NCBI GenBank assembly: GCA_937952305.1 | Contig: CALFZO010000187.1 | Coordinates: forward strand, 62,001 to 126,000 | Length of the DNA: 64,000 bases | Direction of reading: 5' to 3' | From: an uncultured Anaerolineales bacterium | GTDB taxonomy: Bacteria; Chloroflexota; Anaerolineae; Anaerolineales; UBA6663 | In this document: positions 49,597 through 59,300 of the stretch, piece by piece | How positions within the stretch are numbered: position 1 is the first letter of the stretch | Layout of the letters: every line of letters begins with the position of its first letter | Made by a program: the position numbers and the translations under genes | Notes under the pieces: generated by a model | What the model was told of the DNA's origin: nothing | The model's database searches: none | The model's input: the letters and a program-made list of their open reading frames with translations, nothing else

Positions 49597-49702
49597 TGTG
49601 TCTCAGCGGCCTCGCTAAGCTGGTCTGATAACCGGCGGCTGAAACCTGCCCAGCGCTATCGTGCGTCTGGCCGGGCTGGCGGCGGTTGGAGGAGAAACCG
49701 AC

Positions 49703-50608
49703 ATGCTCCAACGCGAATTACGCAAACTCGTTATTCCCTTCCTGGGGCCCAGCCTGGCCCTGTACCTGGTCATCGGCCTGTGGCCTAATCTTGAGGCCTT
49801 CTACTGGGCGCTGACTGAGTACGACGGCCTGGCGCCTATCCAGACCTATGTCGGGCTGGAAAACTTCAGCACGATGCTGGCCGACCGCCGCTGGTGGGGG
49901 GCCGTCAATAACACGATCTACTTCGCCATCGGTACTATCATCACGCTCTTGCCAATCTCGCTCCTGTTCGCGATTCTAATCATGAGCGTGCGCCGCGGGC
50001 GCGAATTCTTCAAAACCACGATCTACATTCCCTCGATCCTGTCCGTGGTCATCGTAGCCTTTTTGTGGGTCTTCCTGCTGGATTCGACCATCGGGCTGTT
50101 CAACCCAGCGCTCAAAGCCCTGGGCCTGACGGAGCCGCTCAAGCAACTGCTCGGCGTCAACAGCCTCAACTGGCTCGGCCATCCCAAATTGGCCAAGCCC
50201 ACCATTGTCCTTATTCAACTCTGGCAGGGCCTAGGCTTTTATACGCTGCTCTTCCTGGCCGGGCTGGCCAAAATCCCGGGCGAACTGCTGGATGCCGCCC
50301 GTATCGACGGTGCGGCCGGCTGGGGTCTGTTCCGGCACATCACCTGGCCGCTGCTCTTCCCCACCACCCAGACGGTCCTGCTCCTGCTCATCATCAACGG
50401 TGTGCAGATCTTTACCCTGGTCTACGCCCTGAGCGGCGGCGGCATCTCGCCATTGACGCAGGTCATGGCCACCTATATTTACCGCACCGCCTTCACCGAC
50501 CGGCTTTTCGGCTATGCGACGGCGCTGTCGGTCTTCCTCATGGCGGTGGTGATGGCGCTGACGATTGTCTCGCGTGAGCTGACCAAACGCGAGGCTATCG
50601 AAATGTAG
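49703..50608 (+). CDS. ABC sugar transporter permease (CUT1, MalF-like)
   Basis: 301 residues behind GGAGGAG, with six membrane helices. The EAA loop for the ATPase reads ELLDAARIDGAAGWGLFRHI. It forms the channel with the next gene's product. No ATPase is encoded here, as is frequent in CUT1 systems that share a common MsmK/MalK-type ATPase. Confidence 0.92.
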   Translation: MLQRELRKLVIPFLGPSLALYLVIGLWPNLEAFYWALTEYDGLAPIQTYVGLENFSTMLADRRWWGAVNNTIYFAIGTIITLLPISLLFAILIMSVRRGREFFKTTIYIPSILSVVIVAFLWVFLLDSTIGLFNPALKALGLTEPLKQLLGVNSLNWLGHPKLAKPTIVLIQLWQGLGFYTLLFLAGLAKIPGELLDAARIDGAAGWGLFRHITWPLLFPTTQTVLLLLIINGVQIFTLVYALSGGGISPLTQVMATYIYRTAFTDRLFGYATALSVFLMAVVMALTIVSRELTKREAIEM

Positions 50609-50631
50609 CTGTCAGACAAGGAGCTGCGTGA

Positions 50632-51537
50632 ATGACGACCGAAAGCACTGTCACTCCCCAGGTTATGCAACAACAGCGGGATCGGCAAGCCCAGCAGGAC
50701 CGTCTGCGGCGTTGGCTGACTGAAGCGCCGGCCTATGCGTTGTTGGGGGCGTTCAGCCTATCCGCTATTCTGGCCCTGATCTGGGTGTTGCTGATGTCGT
50801 TGCGCCCGGTCAAGGAACTGTTCACTTATGGCGCCTGGGCCCTGCCCAAGGAATGGACACTGCAGAACTACGTGGACGCCTGGCGCGAGATGCGCGTCGG
50901 TCAGTATTTCTTCAATACCGTGCTGTACAGCGTGGTCGGTACGGTCGGTTCGGTGTTCCTGGCTGCCTGTACGGCTTACATCCTGGCGCGCGTCAAGTTC
51001 CCGGGTCGCAACTTCATCTACTATTTGTTCCTGATCTCGCTCATGATCCCGGGTTACCTGGCGATGGTGCCGCGCTACTTCCTGATGAAGAACCTGGGGC
51101 TGGTGGATACCTACCTGGTGATCTTCCTGATCGCCTGGACAGGCGGACTGTCATTCAACTTGTTCCTGCTGATCAACTTCTTTGAAACCCTGCCCACCGA
51201 ACTGGAGGAGTCGGCCCTGATCGACGGCGCCAACGCCTGGCAGATTTTCTGGGACATCATGCTGCCCCTGGCCCGCCCGGGCCTGGCCACCGTCGCCATC
51301 TTCATGTTCATGGGCCAGTGGAACGAGTTCATGACACCCCTGATTTACCTGCGCGACGCCTCCAAGTACCCGCTGGCTCTGGGCCTGCAAATTCTCTCGT
51401 TTGGGTCCACCTACAGCGCCACCTACACCAAGCTGTTTGCCGGGATGATGCTGTTTATCATCCCGATTCTCGTGATCTACCTCGTCTTCAAGCGTCAAAT
51501 CACCGAAGGGTTGACGGTGGGCGCCCTCAAGGGCTGA
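50632..51537 (+). CDS. ABC sugar transporter permease (CUT1, MalG-like)
   Basis: 301 residues with six membrane helices after a cytoplasmic N-terminus of about 35 residues. The EAA loop is ELEESALIDGANAWQIFWDI. It starts 23 bp after the partner permease. Confidence 0.92.
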   Translation: MTTESTVTPQVMQQQRDRQAQQDRLRRWLTEAPAYALLGAFSLSAILALIWVLLMSLRPVKELFTYGAWALPKEWTLQNYVDAWREMRVGQYFFNTVLYSVVGTVGSVFLAACTAYILARVKFPGRNFIYYLFLISLMIPGYLAMVPRYFLMKNLGLVDTYLVIFLIAWTGGLSFNLFLLINFFETLPTELEESALIDGANAWQIFWDIMLPLARPGLATVAIFMFMGQWNEFMTPLIYLRDASKYPLALGLQILSFGSTYSATYTKLFAGMMLFIIPILVIYLVFKRQITEGLTVGALKG

Positions 51538-51561
51538 AGCGCTGCGCTCGGGAGTCACTCC

Positions 51562-52533
51562 ATGGAATACCGCCAACTGGGCCGCTGGGGGCCGCGCGTC
51601 TCCGTGCTCGGCCTGGGCTCTTACCTCACCCTGGGCGAGAAGACTGACCTCGCCACGGCCCGCCAGATGGTGCGCCAGGCGTATGAGGCCGGCATCAACT
51701 TCTTCGACACCGCCAACGGCTACGCGGCCGGCCGCGCCGAAGAAGTCTTGGGCGCATGCCTGGCGGACCTGCCGCGGTCCGGGGTGTTTGTCATCACCAA
51801 GGTGTTCGTGCCGGTCGGCCTGGGGCCGAACGAGCGCGGGCTCTCGGCCAAGCACATCCGCGAGCAGTGCGAGGCCTCCCTCCGCCGTCTGAAACTGGAC
51901 TACGTAGACGTGTATATGTGCCACCGGCCGGACCCGGCCACGCCGCTGGACGAGACCATCCGGGCCATGGACGACCTAGCCCGGGCCGGCAAGCTCCTGT
52001 ACTGGGGCGTCTCGGCCTGGCCAGCCTGGCTGATGGTGAAGGCCCAGCACCTGGCGCGCGAACTGGGCGCGCGGCCGCTGGTGGTCAACCAGCCGCTCTA
52101 CAATCTGCTGTACCGTTTCGAGGAGGCCGAGGATTTCCCGGTAACCCAGTCGGAAGGCATCGGCAATGTGGTCTTCTCGCCGCTGGCGCACGGCCTGCTC
52201 ACGGGCAAGTACCCGCTCGGCCAGCCGCCGCCGCCGGACAGCCGCGTGGCCGACCCGCAGCAGAACGCTGTCAGCCAGCTCCTGTACTGGACCGACGAGA
52301 ACCGGCGGCGGGCCCAGGCCCTGGCGCAACTGGCGGCCGAGATCGGGACGACGGCAAGCTGCCTGGCCATCGCCTGGTGCCTGCGCCACCCGGCTGTCAG
52401 CAGCGTCATCTTGGGGGCGCGTACGCCGGCCCAGTTGACCGAGAATCTAAAGGCCGCCGACTTGGCGATCCCGCCCGAGGCCATGACTCGTCTCAACGAG
52501 ATCTTCCCCGCGCCGGGCGAAGTCCTGAAGTGA
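51562..52533 (+). CDS. Aldo-keto reductase, tandem copy 1
   Basis: 323 residues, a TIM-barrel NAD(P)H oxidoreductase similar to the YghZ/voltage-channel-beta group. The tetrad is Asp49, Tyr54, Lys80 and His121 (FDTANGY, VITK, CHRPD). It follows the permease gene by 24 bp and could reduce or oxidise the imported sugar. It is a clear tandem duplicate of the next gene. Confidence 0.9.
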   Translation: MEYRQLGRWGPRVSVLGLGSYLTLGEKTDLATARQMVRQAYEAGINFFDTANGYAAGRAEEVLGACLADLPRSGVFVITKVFVPVGLGPNERGLSAKHIREQCEASLRRLKLDYVDVYMCHRPDPATPLDETIRAMDDLARAGKLLYWGVSAWPAWLMVKAQHLARELGARPLVVNQPLYNLLYRFEEAEDFPVTQSEGIGNVVFSPLAHGLLTGKYPLGQPPPPDSRVADPQQNAVSQLLYWTDENRRRAQALAQLAAEIGTTASCLAIAWCLRHPAVSSVILGARTPAQLTENLKAADLAIPPEAMTRLNEIFPAPGEVLK

Positions 52534-52564
52534 GCGGCCGGTCATCACGCGAGAGGAACCGACG

Positions 52565-53539
52565 ATGGAATACCGTCAATTGGGCAAGTGGGGACCGCGC
52601 GTCAGCGCGCTGAGCCTGGGTACATTCCTGACCATCGGCTTCAAGTCCGACCCGGAGAGCTCGCGCCAGATGGTGCGCCAGGCGTACGAGGCCGGCGTCA
52701 ACTACTTCGACACCGCCAATGCCTACAACGCTGGCCAAGCTGAGACTGTTCTGGGTGAGAGTCTGGCAGGCTTGCCGCGCGCGAGCGTGTTTGTGCTCAC
52801 CAAGGTCTGGGCGCCCATGGGCCCGGGGCCGAACGAGCGCGGGCTCTCGGCCAAGCACATCCGCGAGCAGTGCGAGGCCTCGCTGCGCCGGCTGAGGCTG
52901 GACTACGTGGACGTGTATATGGCCCATCGGCCGGACCCCACCACGCCGCTGGAGGAGACCATCCGGGCCATGGACGACTTGGCGCGGGCCGGCAAGATCC
53001 TGTACTGGGGGGTCTCCGAGTGGCCGGCCTGGATGATGGTGAAGGCCCAGTACCTGGCGCGCGAGATCGGGGCGCGGCCGCTGGTGGTCAACCAGCCGCG
53101 CTACAGCCTGCTCTATCGCTTTCCGGAGATTGAGACCTTCCCGGTCTCGCAACTGGAGGGCATCGGCAGTGTGATCTTTTCGCCGCTGGCGCACGGCCTG
53201 CTCACGGGCAAGTACGCCCCCGGCCAGCCGGCCCCGGCCGGCACGCGTGCCGCGGACCCAGACCAGAATGCCGTCATCCTGAAAATGTACTGGACCGAAG
53301 AGAACTTGCGAACCAGCCAGGCTCTAGCGCAACTGGCGGCCGAGATCGGGACGACGGCAGGCTGTTTGGCCATCGCCTGGTGCCTGCGCCACCCGGCCGT
53401 CAGCAGCGTCATCCTGGGGGCGCGTACGCCGGCCCAGTTGGCCGAGAACCTCAGGGCGCTCGAGCTGCGCCTCGAGCCGGAGGTCGTCGCGCGGCTGGAA
53501 CAGCTCTATCCCCGGCCGCAGTTGATCCCGCAGGCGTAG
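52565..53539 (+). CDS. Aldo-keto reductase, tandem copy 2
   Basis: 324 residues with the tetrad Asp49, Tyr54, Lys80 and His121 (FDTANAY, VLTK, AHRPD). Long stretches are nearly identical in DNA to copy 1, while others, such as residues 21-35 and 222-245, differ. Both catalytic sites are intact, so substrate divergence is likely. Confidence 0.9.
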   Translation: MEYRQLGKWGPRVSALSLGTFLTIGFKSDPESSRQMVRQAYEAGVNYFDTANAYNAGQAETVLGESLAGLPRASVFVLTKVWAPMGPGPNERGLSAKHIREQCEASLRRLRLDYVDVYMAHRPDPTTPLEETIRAMDDLARAGKILYWGVSEWPAWMMVKAQYLAREIGARPLVVNQPRYSLLYRFPEIETFPVSQLEGIGSVIFSPLAHGLLTGKYAPGQPAPAGTRAADPDQNAVILKMYWTEENLRTSQALAQLAAEIGTTAGCLAIAWCLRHPAVSSVILGARTPAQLAENLRALELRLEPEVVARLEQLYPRPQLIPQA

Positions 53540-53554
53540 AGGGTGGAGGCGTCC

Positions 53555-55216
53555 ATGTTGATCCCGGAAGATCCGCGCGGCTATGAGCGCGTAGCGATCC
53601 TGAACGAAGAAGCCGCCGAAGCCCACCAACCCGCGCGCGGCCGTCTGCGCCGCGCGGCCGTTTCTGCCTATGTCCAGCCCGCCAATCTGGCGGCCCAGGC
53701 GGCGGTCAGTGTGGATAGTTTCTATGGCACGGTCAACGTGGCCCGCGAGGCCGAGTTGTATCCGGCCCTTAACCAGGTAGCGCTGGACTGGCGCCCGGCG
53801 GCGGCTCCGGGTCTGGTGTACCTGCATCTGGCGACGGCGACGCCGAATTGGGAGGCCTTCCGGCTGCGCTTCGATGGCGGCGCGTGGCAGACCATGCGCG
53901 AGACGGTGCTGGCCTGGCCGCTCCATCCCGGCCGGAATCGGGTGGAGGCCGGCAGCCTCAACTCGGCCGGGCGGTTCGGCCGCATTCACCAACTCGAACT
54001 CGACTATCAGCCGGAGGCCGCGCGTACTTCCTGGCCGGCGGACCTGGCCGGCGACGGCGGCCCAGCCGCACAAATCCAGCCGCCGCGCACGTGCTTCGGC
54101 TGGGAGGATTTTCGCCATCCGCGCCTGCGGATGCTGCGCGAGAAGTACGCGCTGGATCAGGTGATCGCGGGAGCCGACTCGGATTTGGAGCGCGTGGTCC
54201 GCCTGCGCGACTGGGTCAAAAGCCGCTGGGACCACCAGCAGCCAATCAGCCAGCCGCCGTGGGATGCCCTGTATATGCTTGAGCGCGTGGACAAGGGGCT
54301 GGAGGCCTTCTATTGTGTCCACTACTCGGTCACGTTCATGCAGTGTTGCCTGAGCCTCGGTATCCCGGCTCGGCTGCTCAACCTGCACCGCGGCATCGGG
54401 CCGGCGGACCTAGACCGCCGGCGGGCGGTGTTCGCGCCTGCCGATCCGCCCATCGACGAACACGTCGTCAATGAGGTCTGGCTGGACGATCTGGGACGCT
54501 GGGTGATGATGGATGTCGATTTTGACATCCACTACGAGCGGAACGGGCGGCCCCTGAGCGCGCTGGAGATCCACTGGGCTGTGCTGACGGCCGAGCTGAC
54601 GGCGCTGCAGGTGTGCGAGGGGCCGCTGGCCTACAAGCTCAAGGCGGACGAGCAGTTCTACCAATTCCGGCTGCCCCAGTATTACACCCACTTCACCGTC
54701 TTTTGGCGTAACGACCATCTGTCCGACCCGGACGGGCCCACCCAGGTCCTGCACTGGGTGGACGATCGCACCCCGCCCATGCTCTGGTGGGAGGGCTCGG
54801 ACCTGCGCCACCGCCCGCACATCATCGGGCCGGCCGTCGTCGCCTGGCCCTTTGCGCTGGCCACACCCCGCCTCACCGATGGCAATGTGGACACCTGCTG
54901 GGCGGCGGAGGAGACGCCGGCCCCGCACTGGGTGGAACTGCGCTGGCCAGCGCCCGTGACCTTTAGCCAGGTGGTGATTGATTGGGCCGAGTGCTGGCGC
55001 CGCTACTGGACCTCGGCCACGTATCGGCTCCAAGTCTGGGTTGATGACGCCTGGCGTGACCTGGCGGACATCAGCGGTCAGTCCGAGGCCGCCTGTACCC
55101 GCCATCACTTCCCGGCAGTGACGACGGACCGGCTGCGCCTGTGGCAACCTGTCGGCGGCGGGCCGGCCGAGCGCCCGCACCTGCTGTGGCTGGCCGAGTT
55201 CGAGGTGTTGCCATGA
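53555..55216 (+). CDS. Transglutaminase-like protein with C-terminal F5/8-type (discoidin) domain
   Basis: 553 residues from the ATG five bases after GGAGG; a GTG twelve bases earlier is possible. The transglutaminase-like triad is Cys254 (EAFYCVHYSV), His303 (DEHVVNEVW) and Asp320 (VMMDVDFD). Residues about 435-553 resemble a galactose-binding F5/8 domain (LTDGNVDTCWAAEE, HWVELRWP). No signal peptide is seen, so it would work in the cytoplasm. The Cys-His-Asp set suits peptide or amide hydrolysis as well as crosslinking. It overlaps the next gene by 4 bp. Confidence 0.82.
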   Translation: MLIPEDPRGYERVAILNEEAAEAHQPARGRLRRAAVSAYVQPANLAAQAAVSVDSFYGTVNVAREAELYPALNQVALDWRPAAAPGLVYLHLATATPNWEAFRLRFDGGAWQTMRETVLAWPLHPGRNRVEAGSLNSAGRFGRIHQLELDYQPEAARTSWPADLAGDGGPAAQIQPPRTCFGWEDFRHPRLRMLREKYALDQVIAGADSDLERVVRLRDWVKSRWDHQQPISQPPWDALYMLERVDKGLEAFYCVHYSVTFMQCCLSLGIPARLLNLHRGIGPADLDRRRAVFAPADPPIDEHVVNEVWLDDLGRWVMMDVDFDIHYERNGRPLSALEIHWAVLTAELTALQVCEGPLAYKLKADEQFYQFRLPQYYTHFTVFWRNDHLSDPDGPTQVLHWVDDRTPPMLWWEGSDLRHRPHIIGPAVVAWPFALATPRLTDGNVDTCWAAEETPAPHWVELRWPAPVTFSQVVIDWAECWRRYWTSATYRLQVWVDDAWRDLADISGQSEAACTRHHFPAVTTDRLRLWQPVGGGPAERPHLLWLAEFEVLP

Positions 55217-57477
55217 GCGCCCGTCTGACACTGCTTGTCGAGGAGCCGAGCGGCCTGCGCCGCGAGCGCTGGCCCGCCACGCGCGGCGTGCCGTTCCCGT
55301 CCGGCGTGCTGGCCGGCTGCCATCAACTCCGCCTGTTCACCGAGGCCGGGGCCGAGGTGCCGTTGCAGGTGAAGCCCCTGGCGCATTGGCCGGACGGCTC
55401 GGTGCGCTGGGCGCTGCTCCACTTCCAGGCAGACCTCCAGCCGCAGACGGTGGCCTGCTATCAACTGGAATACGGCCCCGGCGTGCAGGCCGCGCCCGTC
55501 CCGCCCGGGGTGCGCGTGATGCAGGCCGGCGCGGAAATCACGCTGGACACCGGCCCGCTCCGAGCGACCTTCTCGACCGGCGCCGGCTTCGGGCTGCTGG
55601 ACCAGGTCTGGCTGGATGGCCGGGCGATGCTGTCGGAGTTGGCCGGCGCGGGCCTGGTGCTGGTGGACGCCACCGGCCGGACTTTCAGCAGCCGGCAGGG
55701 GACCGTTACGAAAGTGGCGGTGGAGGAGGCCGGGCCTCTGCGGGCCGTCGTCCATGTGGAGGGCGATTATCGCGCGCCGACTGGGGAGCGCCTGTTCCGC
55801 TACGAGGTGCGCTGGTATGCCTATGCCGGCCTGCCGTGGCTGGAGATGGAGCACACTTTCATCAACGACGCCGACGCCGATTACACCGAGCTCCAGCGGA
55901 TCGGGTTCGACCTGCGCCCGGACGTGGGCGCCGACCGACGCGGGCTGGGCGGCGCCTACCGCGACCTGTACGAAGCGACCGACGACTTCACCTTCTTCGG
56001 CGATGCGCCCTCGTCTTTTGGTGTCTTCGCCGGTCTGCGCATCTACGATCAACAAGGTCAGCCCGTGGAGGTGCCCCACCCCGGCGAACTCTCGCACAAG
56101 ATCGCCCAAGGCTGGGTTGACCTGAGCGACGAGCGCGGCGGTGTGACGGTGGGGGTGCGGCGCTACGTGGAACTACACCCCAAGCAGTTGGCTGTCCGGG
56201 GCGGGGCGGTGCAGGTGGACCTGTGGCCGGAACGGGCCGGTGTGCTGCGCTGGCATCAAGGCATGGCGCGCACCCATCAGGTGTGGTTCTATTTTCATTC
56301 CGGCCTGGGCCAGGCGGCCCGCGTCAATCAACTGGCCGTCTGTTTCGAGCAGGCCCTGCTGCCCTGGGCACCGGGCTGGTATGTGGAGAGCGGGGCCCTT
56401 GGCCCGCTGTTGCCCTATCAGCCGGACCGTTTTCCCGGCCTTGAAATCGCCCTGCGCGACCAGTTCATGAGCTGGCATCACGGCAACCGTGCGCTGGGCT
56501 TCTTGGATTACGGCGATCACCCGCAGCACGGCGGCTACGCCCGCGCCAACTACATGGCCAACAACGAGATCGACCTGCAGCACGTCCTGGCGCTCCAGTA
56601 CGCCCGGGTCGGCGAGGAACTGTATTACCAGGATCTGGAAGCCACGGCCTGGCATCTGATGGATGTGGATATCATCCATCACACCACCCACAATCCCCTG
56701 GAGTTGGGGGGAGCGCGCATCCACGGCGACGCGCACGTGCAGTACAACTGCGAGGGCTACGAAGACCTCTCCGCCGCTTCCTCACACATGTGGACTGAGG
56801 GCTTGCTGGAATACTATTTCCTGAGCGGTCACCCGCGCGCTCTGCAGATCGCTCGCGGCATTGGGGAGTGCCTGTTGCGCATGTTGGACGCGGGCTGGGG
56901 ACTGCCGCCCTACAAGGTCATCTGGCACAGCGTGCGCGACAGCGGCTGGCCTCTCATCGCCTTGTGCGCGCTCTACGCGGCCACCGGCGAGGCGCGCTGG
57001 CTGGCAGGCGCGCGCCAGATCGTGGATGCCCTGCTGGCGGCCTGGGTCGAGGCTGAGGACTGGGGCCTGTGGCTCGGCTGGCATCGCAGCCTGTCGCCGC
57101 TTCACCTGGGCATCGTCGGCACCGGCCTGGCGCACTATCACGCACTGACGGGTGAGGGGCGCGCCTCTCAGGCCGTGCTGCGCGCCGCCGATGTCATGCT
57201 GAGCAAATGTACCCATCCGGACGGCTCCCTGATGTACGTGGACAACCCCGGCTGGCGCTGGAACTACTACAGCGGTGTGGCTTACGAGTCGCTCGGCTAC
57301 GCCTGGCAGTTGACCGGCGACTTGCGTTACCTGCGTGCCGGCTGGCGCAGCCATCGCCGCAACCTGGCGACCGCGTCCGGCCTGATCGGCACCACCCTGG
57401 CCGACTGGTGGCGCGGCAACTTACGCTACATGGCTTGGGCCGACCGGGCCGGCCTGCTCACCGACTTGCCGCTCTAG
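55213..57477 (+). CDS. PcRGLX/YetA-like protein (PL26-like), copy 1
   Basis: 754 residues. The N-terminal RIFT-barrel start RRERWPATRGVPFPSGVL, the mid part (PWLEMEHTFINDADADY) and the C-terminal alpha/alpha toroid (FLDYGDHP, DVDIIHHTTHNP, RDSGWPLIALCALY, WNYYSGVAYESLGYAW) match the PcRGLX/YetA family, which includes an exo-acting unsaturated rhamnogalacturonan lyase (PL26). No signal peptide. Activity is not proven; the family is broad. The start overlaps the upstream stop (ATGA). Confidence 0.85.
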   Translation: MSARLTLLVEEPSGLRRERWPATRGVPFPSGVLAGCHQLRLFTEAGAEVPLQVKPLAHWPDGSVRWALLHFQADLQPQTVACYQLEYGPGVQAAPVPPGVRVMQAGAEITLDTGPLRATFSTGAGFGLLDQVWLDGRAMLSELAGAGLVLVDATGRTFSSRQGTVTKVAVEEAGPLRAVVHVEGDYRAPTGERLFRYEVRWYAYAGLPWLEMEHTFINDADADYTELQRIGFDLRPDVGADRRGLGGAYRDLYEATDDFTFFGDAPSSFGVFAGLRIYDQQGQPVEVPHPGELSHKIAQGWVDLSDERGGVTVGVRRYVELHPKQLAVRGGAVQVDLWPERAGVLRWHQGMARTHQVWFYFHSGLGQAARVNQLAVCFEQALLPWAPGWYVESGALGPLLPYQPDRFPGLEIALRDQFMSWHHGNRALGFLDYGDHPQHGGYARANYMANNEIDLQHVLALQYARVGEELYYQDLEATAWHLMDVDIIHHTTHNPLELGGARIHGDAHVQYNCEGYEDLSAASSHMWTEGLLEYYFLSGHPRALQIARGIGECLLRMLDAGWGLPPYKVIWHSVRDSGWPLIALCALYAATGEARWLAGARQIVDALLAAWVEAEDWGLWLGWHRSLSPLHLGIVGTGLAHYHALTGEGRASQAVLRAADVMLSKCTHPDGSLMYVDNPGWRWNYYSGVAYESLGYAWQLTGDLRYLRAGWRSHRRNLATASGLIGTTLADWWRGNLRYMAWADRAGLLTDLPL

Positions 57478-57520
57478 GCGGAGGCGATCTCATTGGACCG
57501 AAGCACAGGAGGCGCAGGGC

Positions 57521-58285
57521 ATGAGTGTGGGGACTGACCTGGCGAGCCGTTACCTCGACGGCATCACCGAGCGACTGCACACCATTGTGGCGACGCAGGC
57601 GGAGAGCGTGCGGCGGGCGGCGCAGTTGATGGCGGCGCAGATCCAGCACGACCGTCTGATCCATGTCTACGGCGCGGGCGGGCACTCGTATGTGGGCAGC
57701 GAGGAGTTCTTCTGGCGGGCCGGCGGCCTGGCCAACATCAACCCGATGTTCGAGGCCAGCCTGGCGCTGGCCGGCGGCGGCCAGAAGTCCACGCTGCTCG
57801 AACGGGTGGAGGGCATCGGCGACAAGATCGTGCGCGCCTACCACCTCGGCCCGGACGATTTGCTGATCATCACCAGCGCCTACGGCCTGAACGCCTGCAC
57901 CATCGACGCGGCGCTGGAGGCGCGGCGGCGCGGCTGCCGCCTCATCGGCATCAGTTCATTTGAGTTCGCCCGGCAGACGCCGCGCGACTTCCCGGCCCGG
58001 CACAGCTCCGGTCTGAACCTGTTCGAGATCGCCGACGTGGCCATCGACAACCACGTCCCGCACGGCGAGGCGTTCGTGGACGTGCCCGGTTTCGACCAGA
58101 AGGTCGGCGGCACCTGCACGGTGCTGACCAACTTCTGCGTCAACTGGCTCGTGATCGAGACCGTGCAGCTGTGCCGGCAGATGGGCCTGACTCCGCCGGT
58201 CTGGCGCAGCGCCAACGTGATCGGCGGCGACGAGGCCAACCGCCGCCTGCTCGAGCAGTATGTGCCGCGCGTGAAGGCGTTGTAG
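57521..58285 (+). CDS. SIS-domain (sugar isomerase-like) protein, UPF0309-like
   Basis: 254 residues. The SIS fold is indicated by IHVYGAGGHSYVGSEEFFWRAGG (phosphosugar-binding turn), LIITSAYGLNACTIDAA and LIGISSFEFA. Close relatives are named UPF0309 and bind phosphosugars. It probably acts as an isomerase or a regulatory binder of an amino-sugar phosphate. It lies between the two PcRGLX-like genes with an RBS of AGGAGG. Confidence 0.85.
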   Translation: MSVGTDLASRYLDGITERLHTIVATQAESVRRAAQLMAAQIQHDRLIHVYGAGGHSYVGSEEFFWRAGGLANINPMFEASLALAGGGQKSTLLERVEGIGDKIVRAYHLGPDDLLIITSAYGLNACTIDAALEARRRGCRLIGISSFEFARQTPRDFPARHSSGLNLFEIADVAIDNHVPHGEAFVDVPGFDQKVGGTCTVLTNFCVNWLVIETVQLCRQMGLTPPVWRSANVIGGDEANRRLLEQYVPRVKAL

Positions 58286-58296
58286 GCGCAGCCGCC

Positions 58297-59214
58297 ATGA
58301 CCACCTTCCGCGTTGCGGCCTGCCAGGTTAACTGCGGCCCGGACAGTGACCCGGCCGGCAACGCCGCCAAGATCGTCGGCTATCTGCAACAGGCGGCCGG
58401 GGCGGGGGCACGACTGGCGTTGTTCCCGGAGTTGAGCCTCTCGGGTTATTCGGTGGACGAGGCCGACATCCTGGCCCGGGCCCGGGCCACCACCCCAGAC
58501 CTGATCGCGCGTGTCAGCCAGGCCGCGCAGGCGCTGGGGATCGCGGCCGTCGTTGGGGTGCTGGAGCCCGCGCCGGTGGCGGGCAGAGCCTACAACGTCA
58601 GTCTGGCGATCGCGCCGGATGGGACCCAGACCCGCTACCGCAAAATCCACATCTGCCCCAACGAGCCCTTTTTGCCGAGCGACACTGGTCCGGTGGTCGC
58701 GGACCTGGGGTTTGTCCGTCTGGCGTTGAGTGTGTGCTACGACAACTGGTTCCCGGAGACCACGCGCCTGGCCTTTTTGGGCGGCGCACAAATGCTCCAT
58801 GTCCCGTTCTACTGGCCGGCCGAGTGGGAGGTGCGGGACGATCTGGACCGCAAGCGTGTGACCGGCGGCGACGAACTCATCCTCGCCGCGCGGCGCGAGC
58901 GGATGCTCAAGGTCTTCCCCGGGCGCGCCCTGGACAATGCCCTTTACCTGGTGCTGGTGGACCACGCCGGCCGGCACGCGGACGTGAGCCGGCACATGCC
59001 TGGCAAGTCAATGGTGTTTGACCCGTACGGGGAACTGGTGTCCGAGAGCCAGGGCTGGGATGAGGAGATGCTGTGTTTTGAGTATGACCCCGGCCGCGTG
59101 GTCGAGTGGCGGCACAACCGCTTCTTCCCCGGCCAGCACCTGCGGCCCGAAATCTATGAGCAGGCCTACGCCCGTTACCGGCGCAGCGGCAGCGAGAAAG
59201 GACACCTTTCCTAG
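58297..59214 (+). CDS. Carbon-nitrogen hydrolase (nitrilase superfamily)
   Basis: 305 residues from the ATG 11 bp after the SIS gene. The triad is Glu45 (LFPELSLSGY), Lys116 (YRKIHICPNE) and Cys147 (LSVCYDNWFPE). The last motif is a family match to aliphatic amidase or N-carbamoyl hydrolase types. It would release ammonia or an amine from a small amide. Confidence 0.88.
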   Translation: MTTFRVAACQVNCGPDSDPAGNAAKIVGYLQQAAGAGARLALFPELSLSGYSVDEADILARARATTPDLIARVSQAAQALGIAAVVGVLEPAPVAGRAYNVSLAIAPDGTQTRYRKIHICPNEPFLPSDTGPVVADLGFVRLALSVCYDNWFPETTRLAFLGGAQMLHVPFYWPAEWEVRDDLDRKRVTGGDELILAARRERMLKVFPGRALDNALYLVLVDHAGRHADVSRHMPGKSMVFDPYGELVSESQGWDEEMLCFEYDPGRVVEWRHNRFFPGQHLRPEIYEQAYARYRRSGSEKGHLS

Positions 59215-59300
59215 CCCGCCGAGCCAGCAGAGGCACGCGGGGACAGCGGGTAGATGGCCGTCCAAAGCGCTGGTTCCGATTTGGTCTGCGCCGGCGTCAC

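Noticed and set aside
49562..49612. Insertion sequence remnant
   Set aside because: No transposase fragment or target duplication is seen; it is better called a short dispersed inverted repeat.
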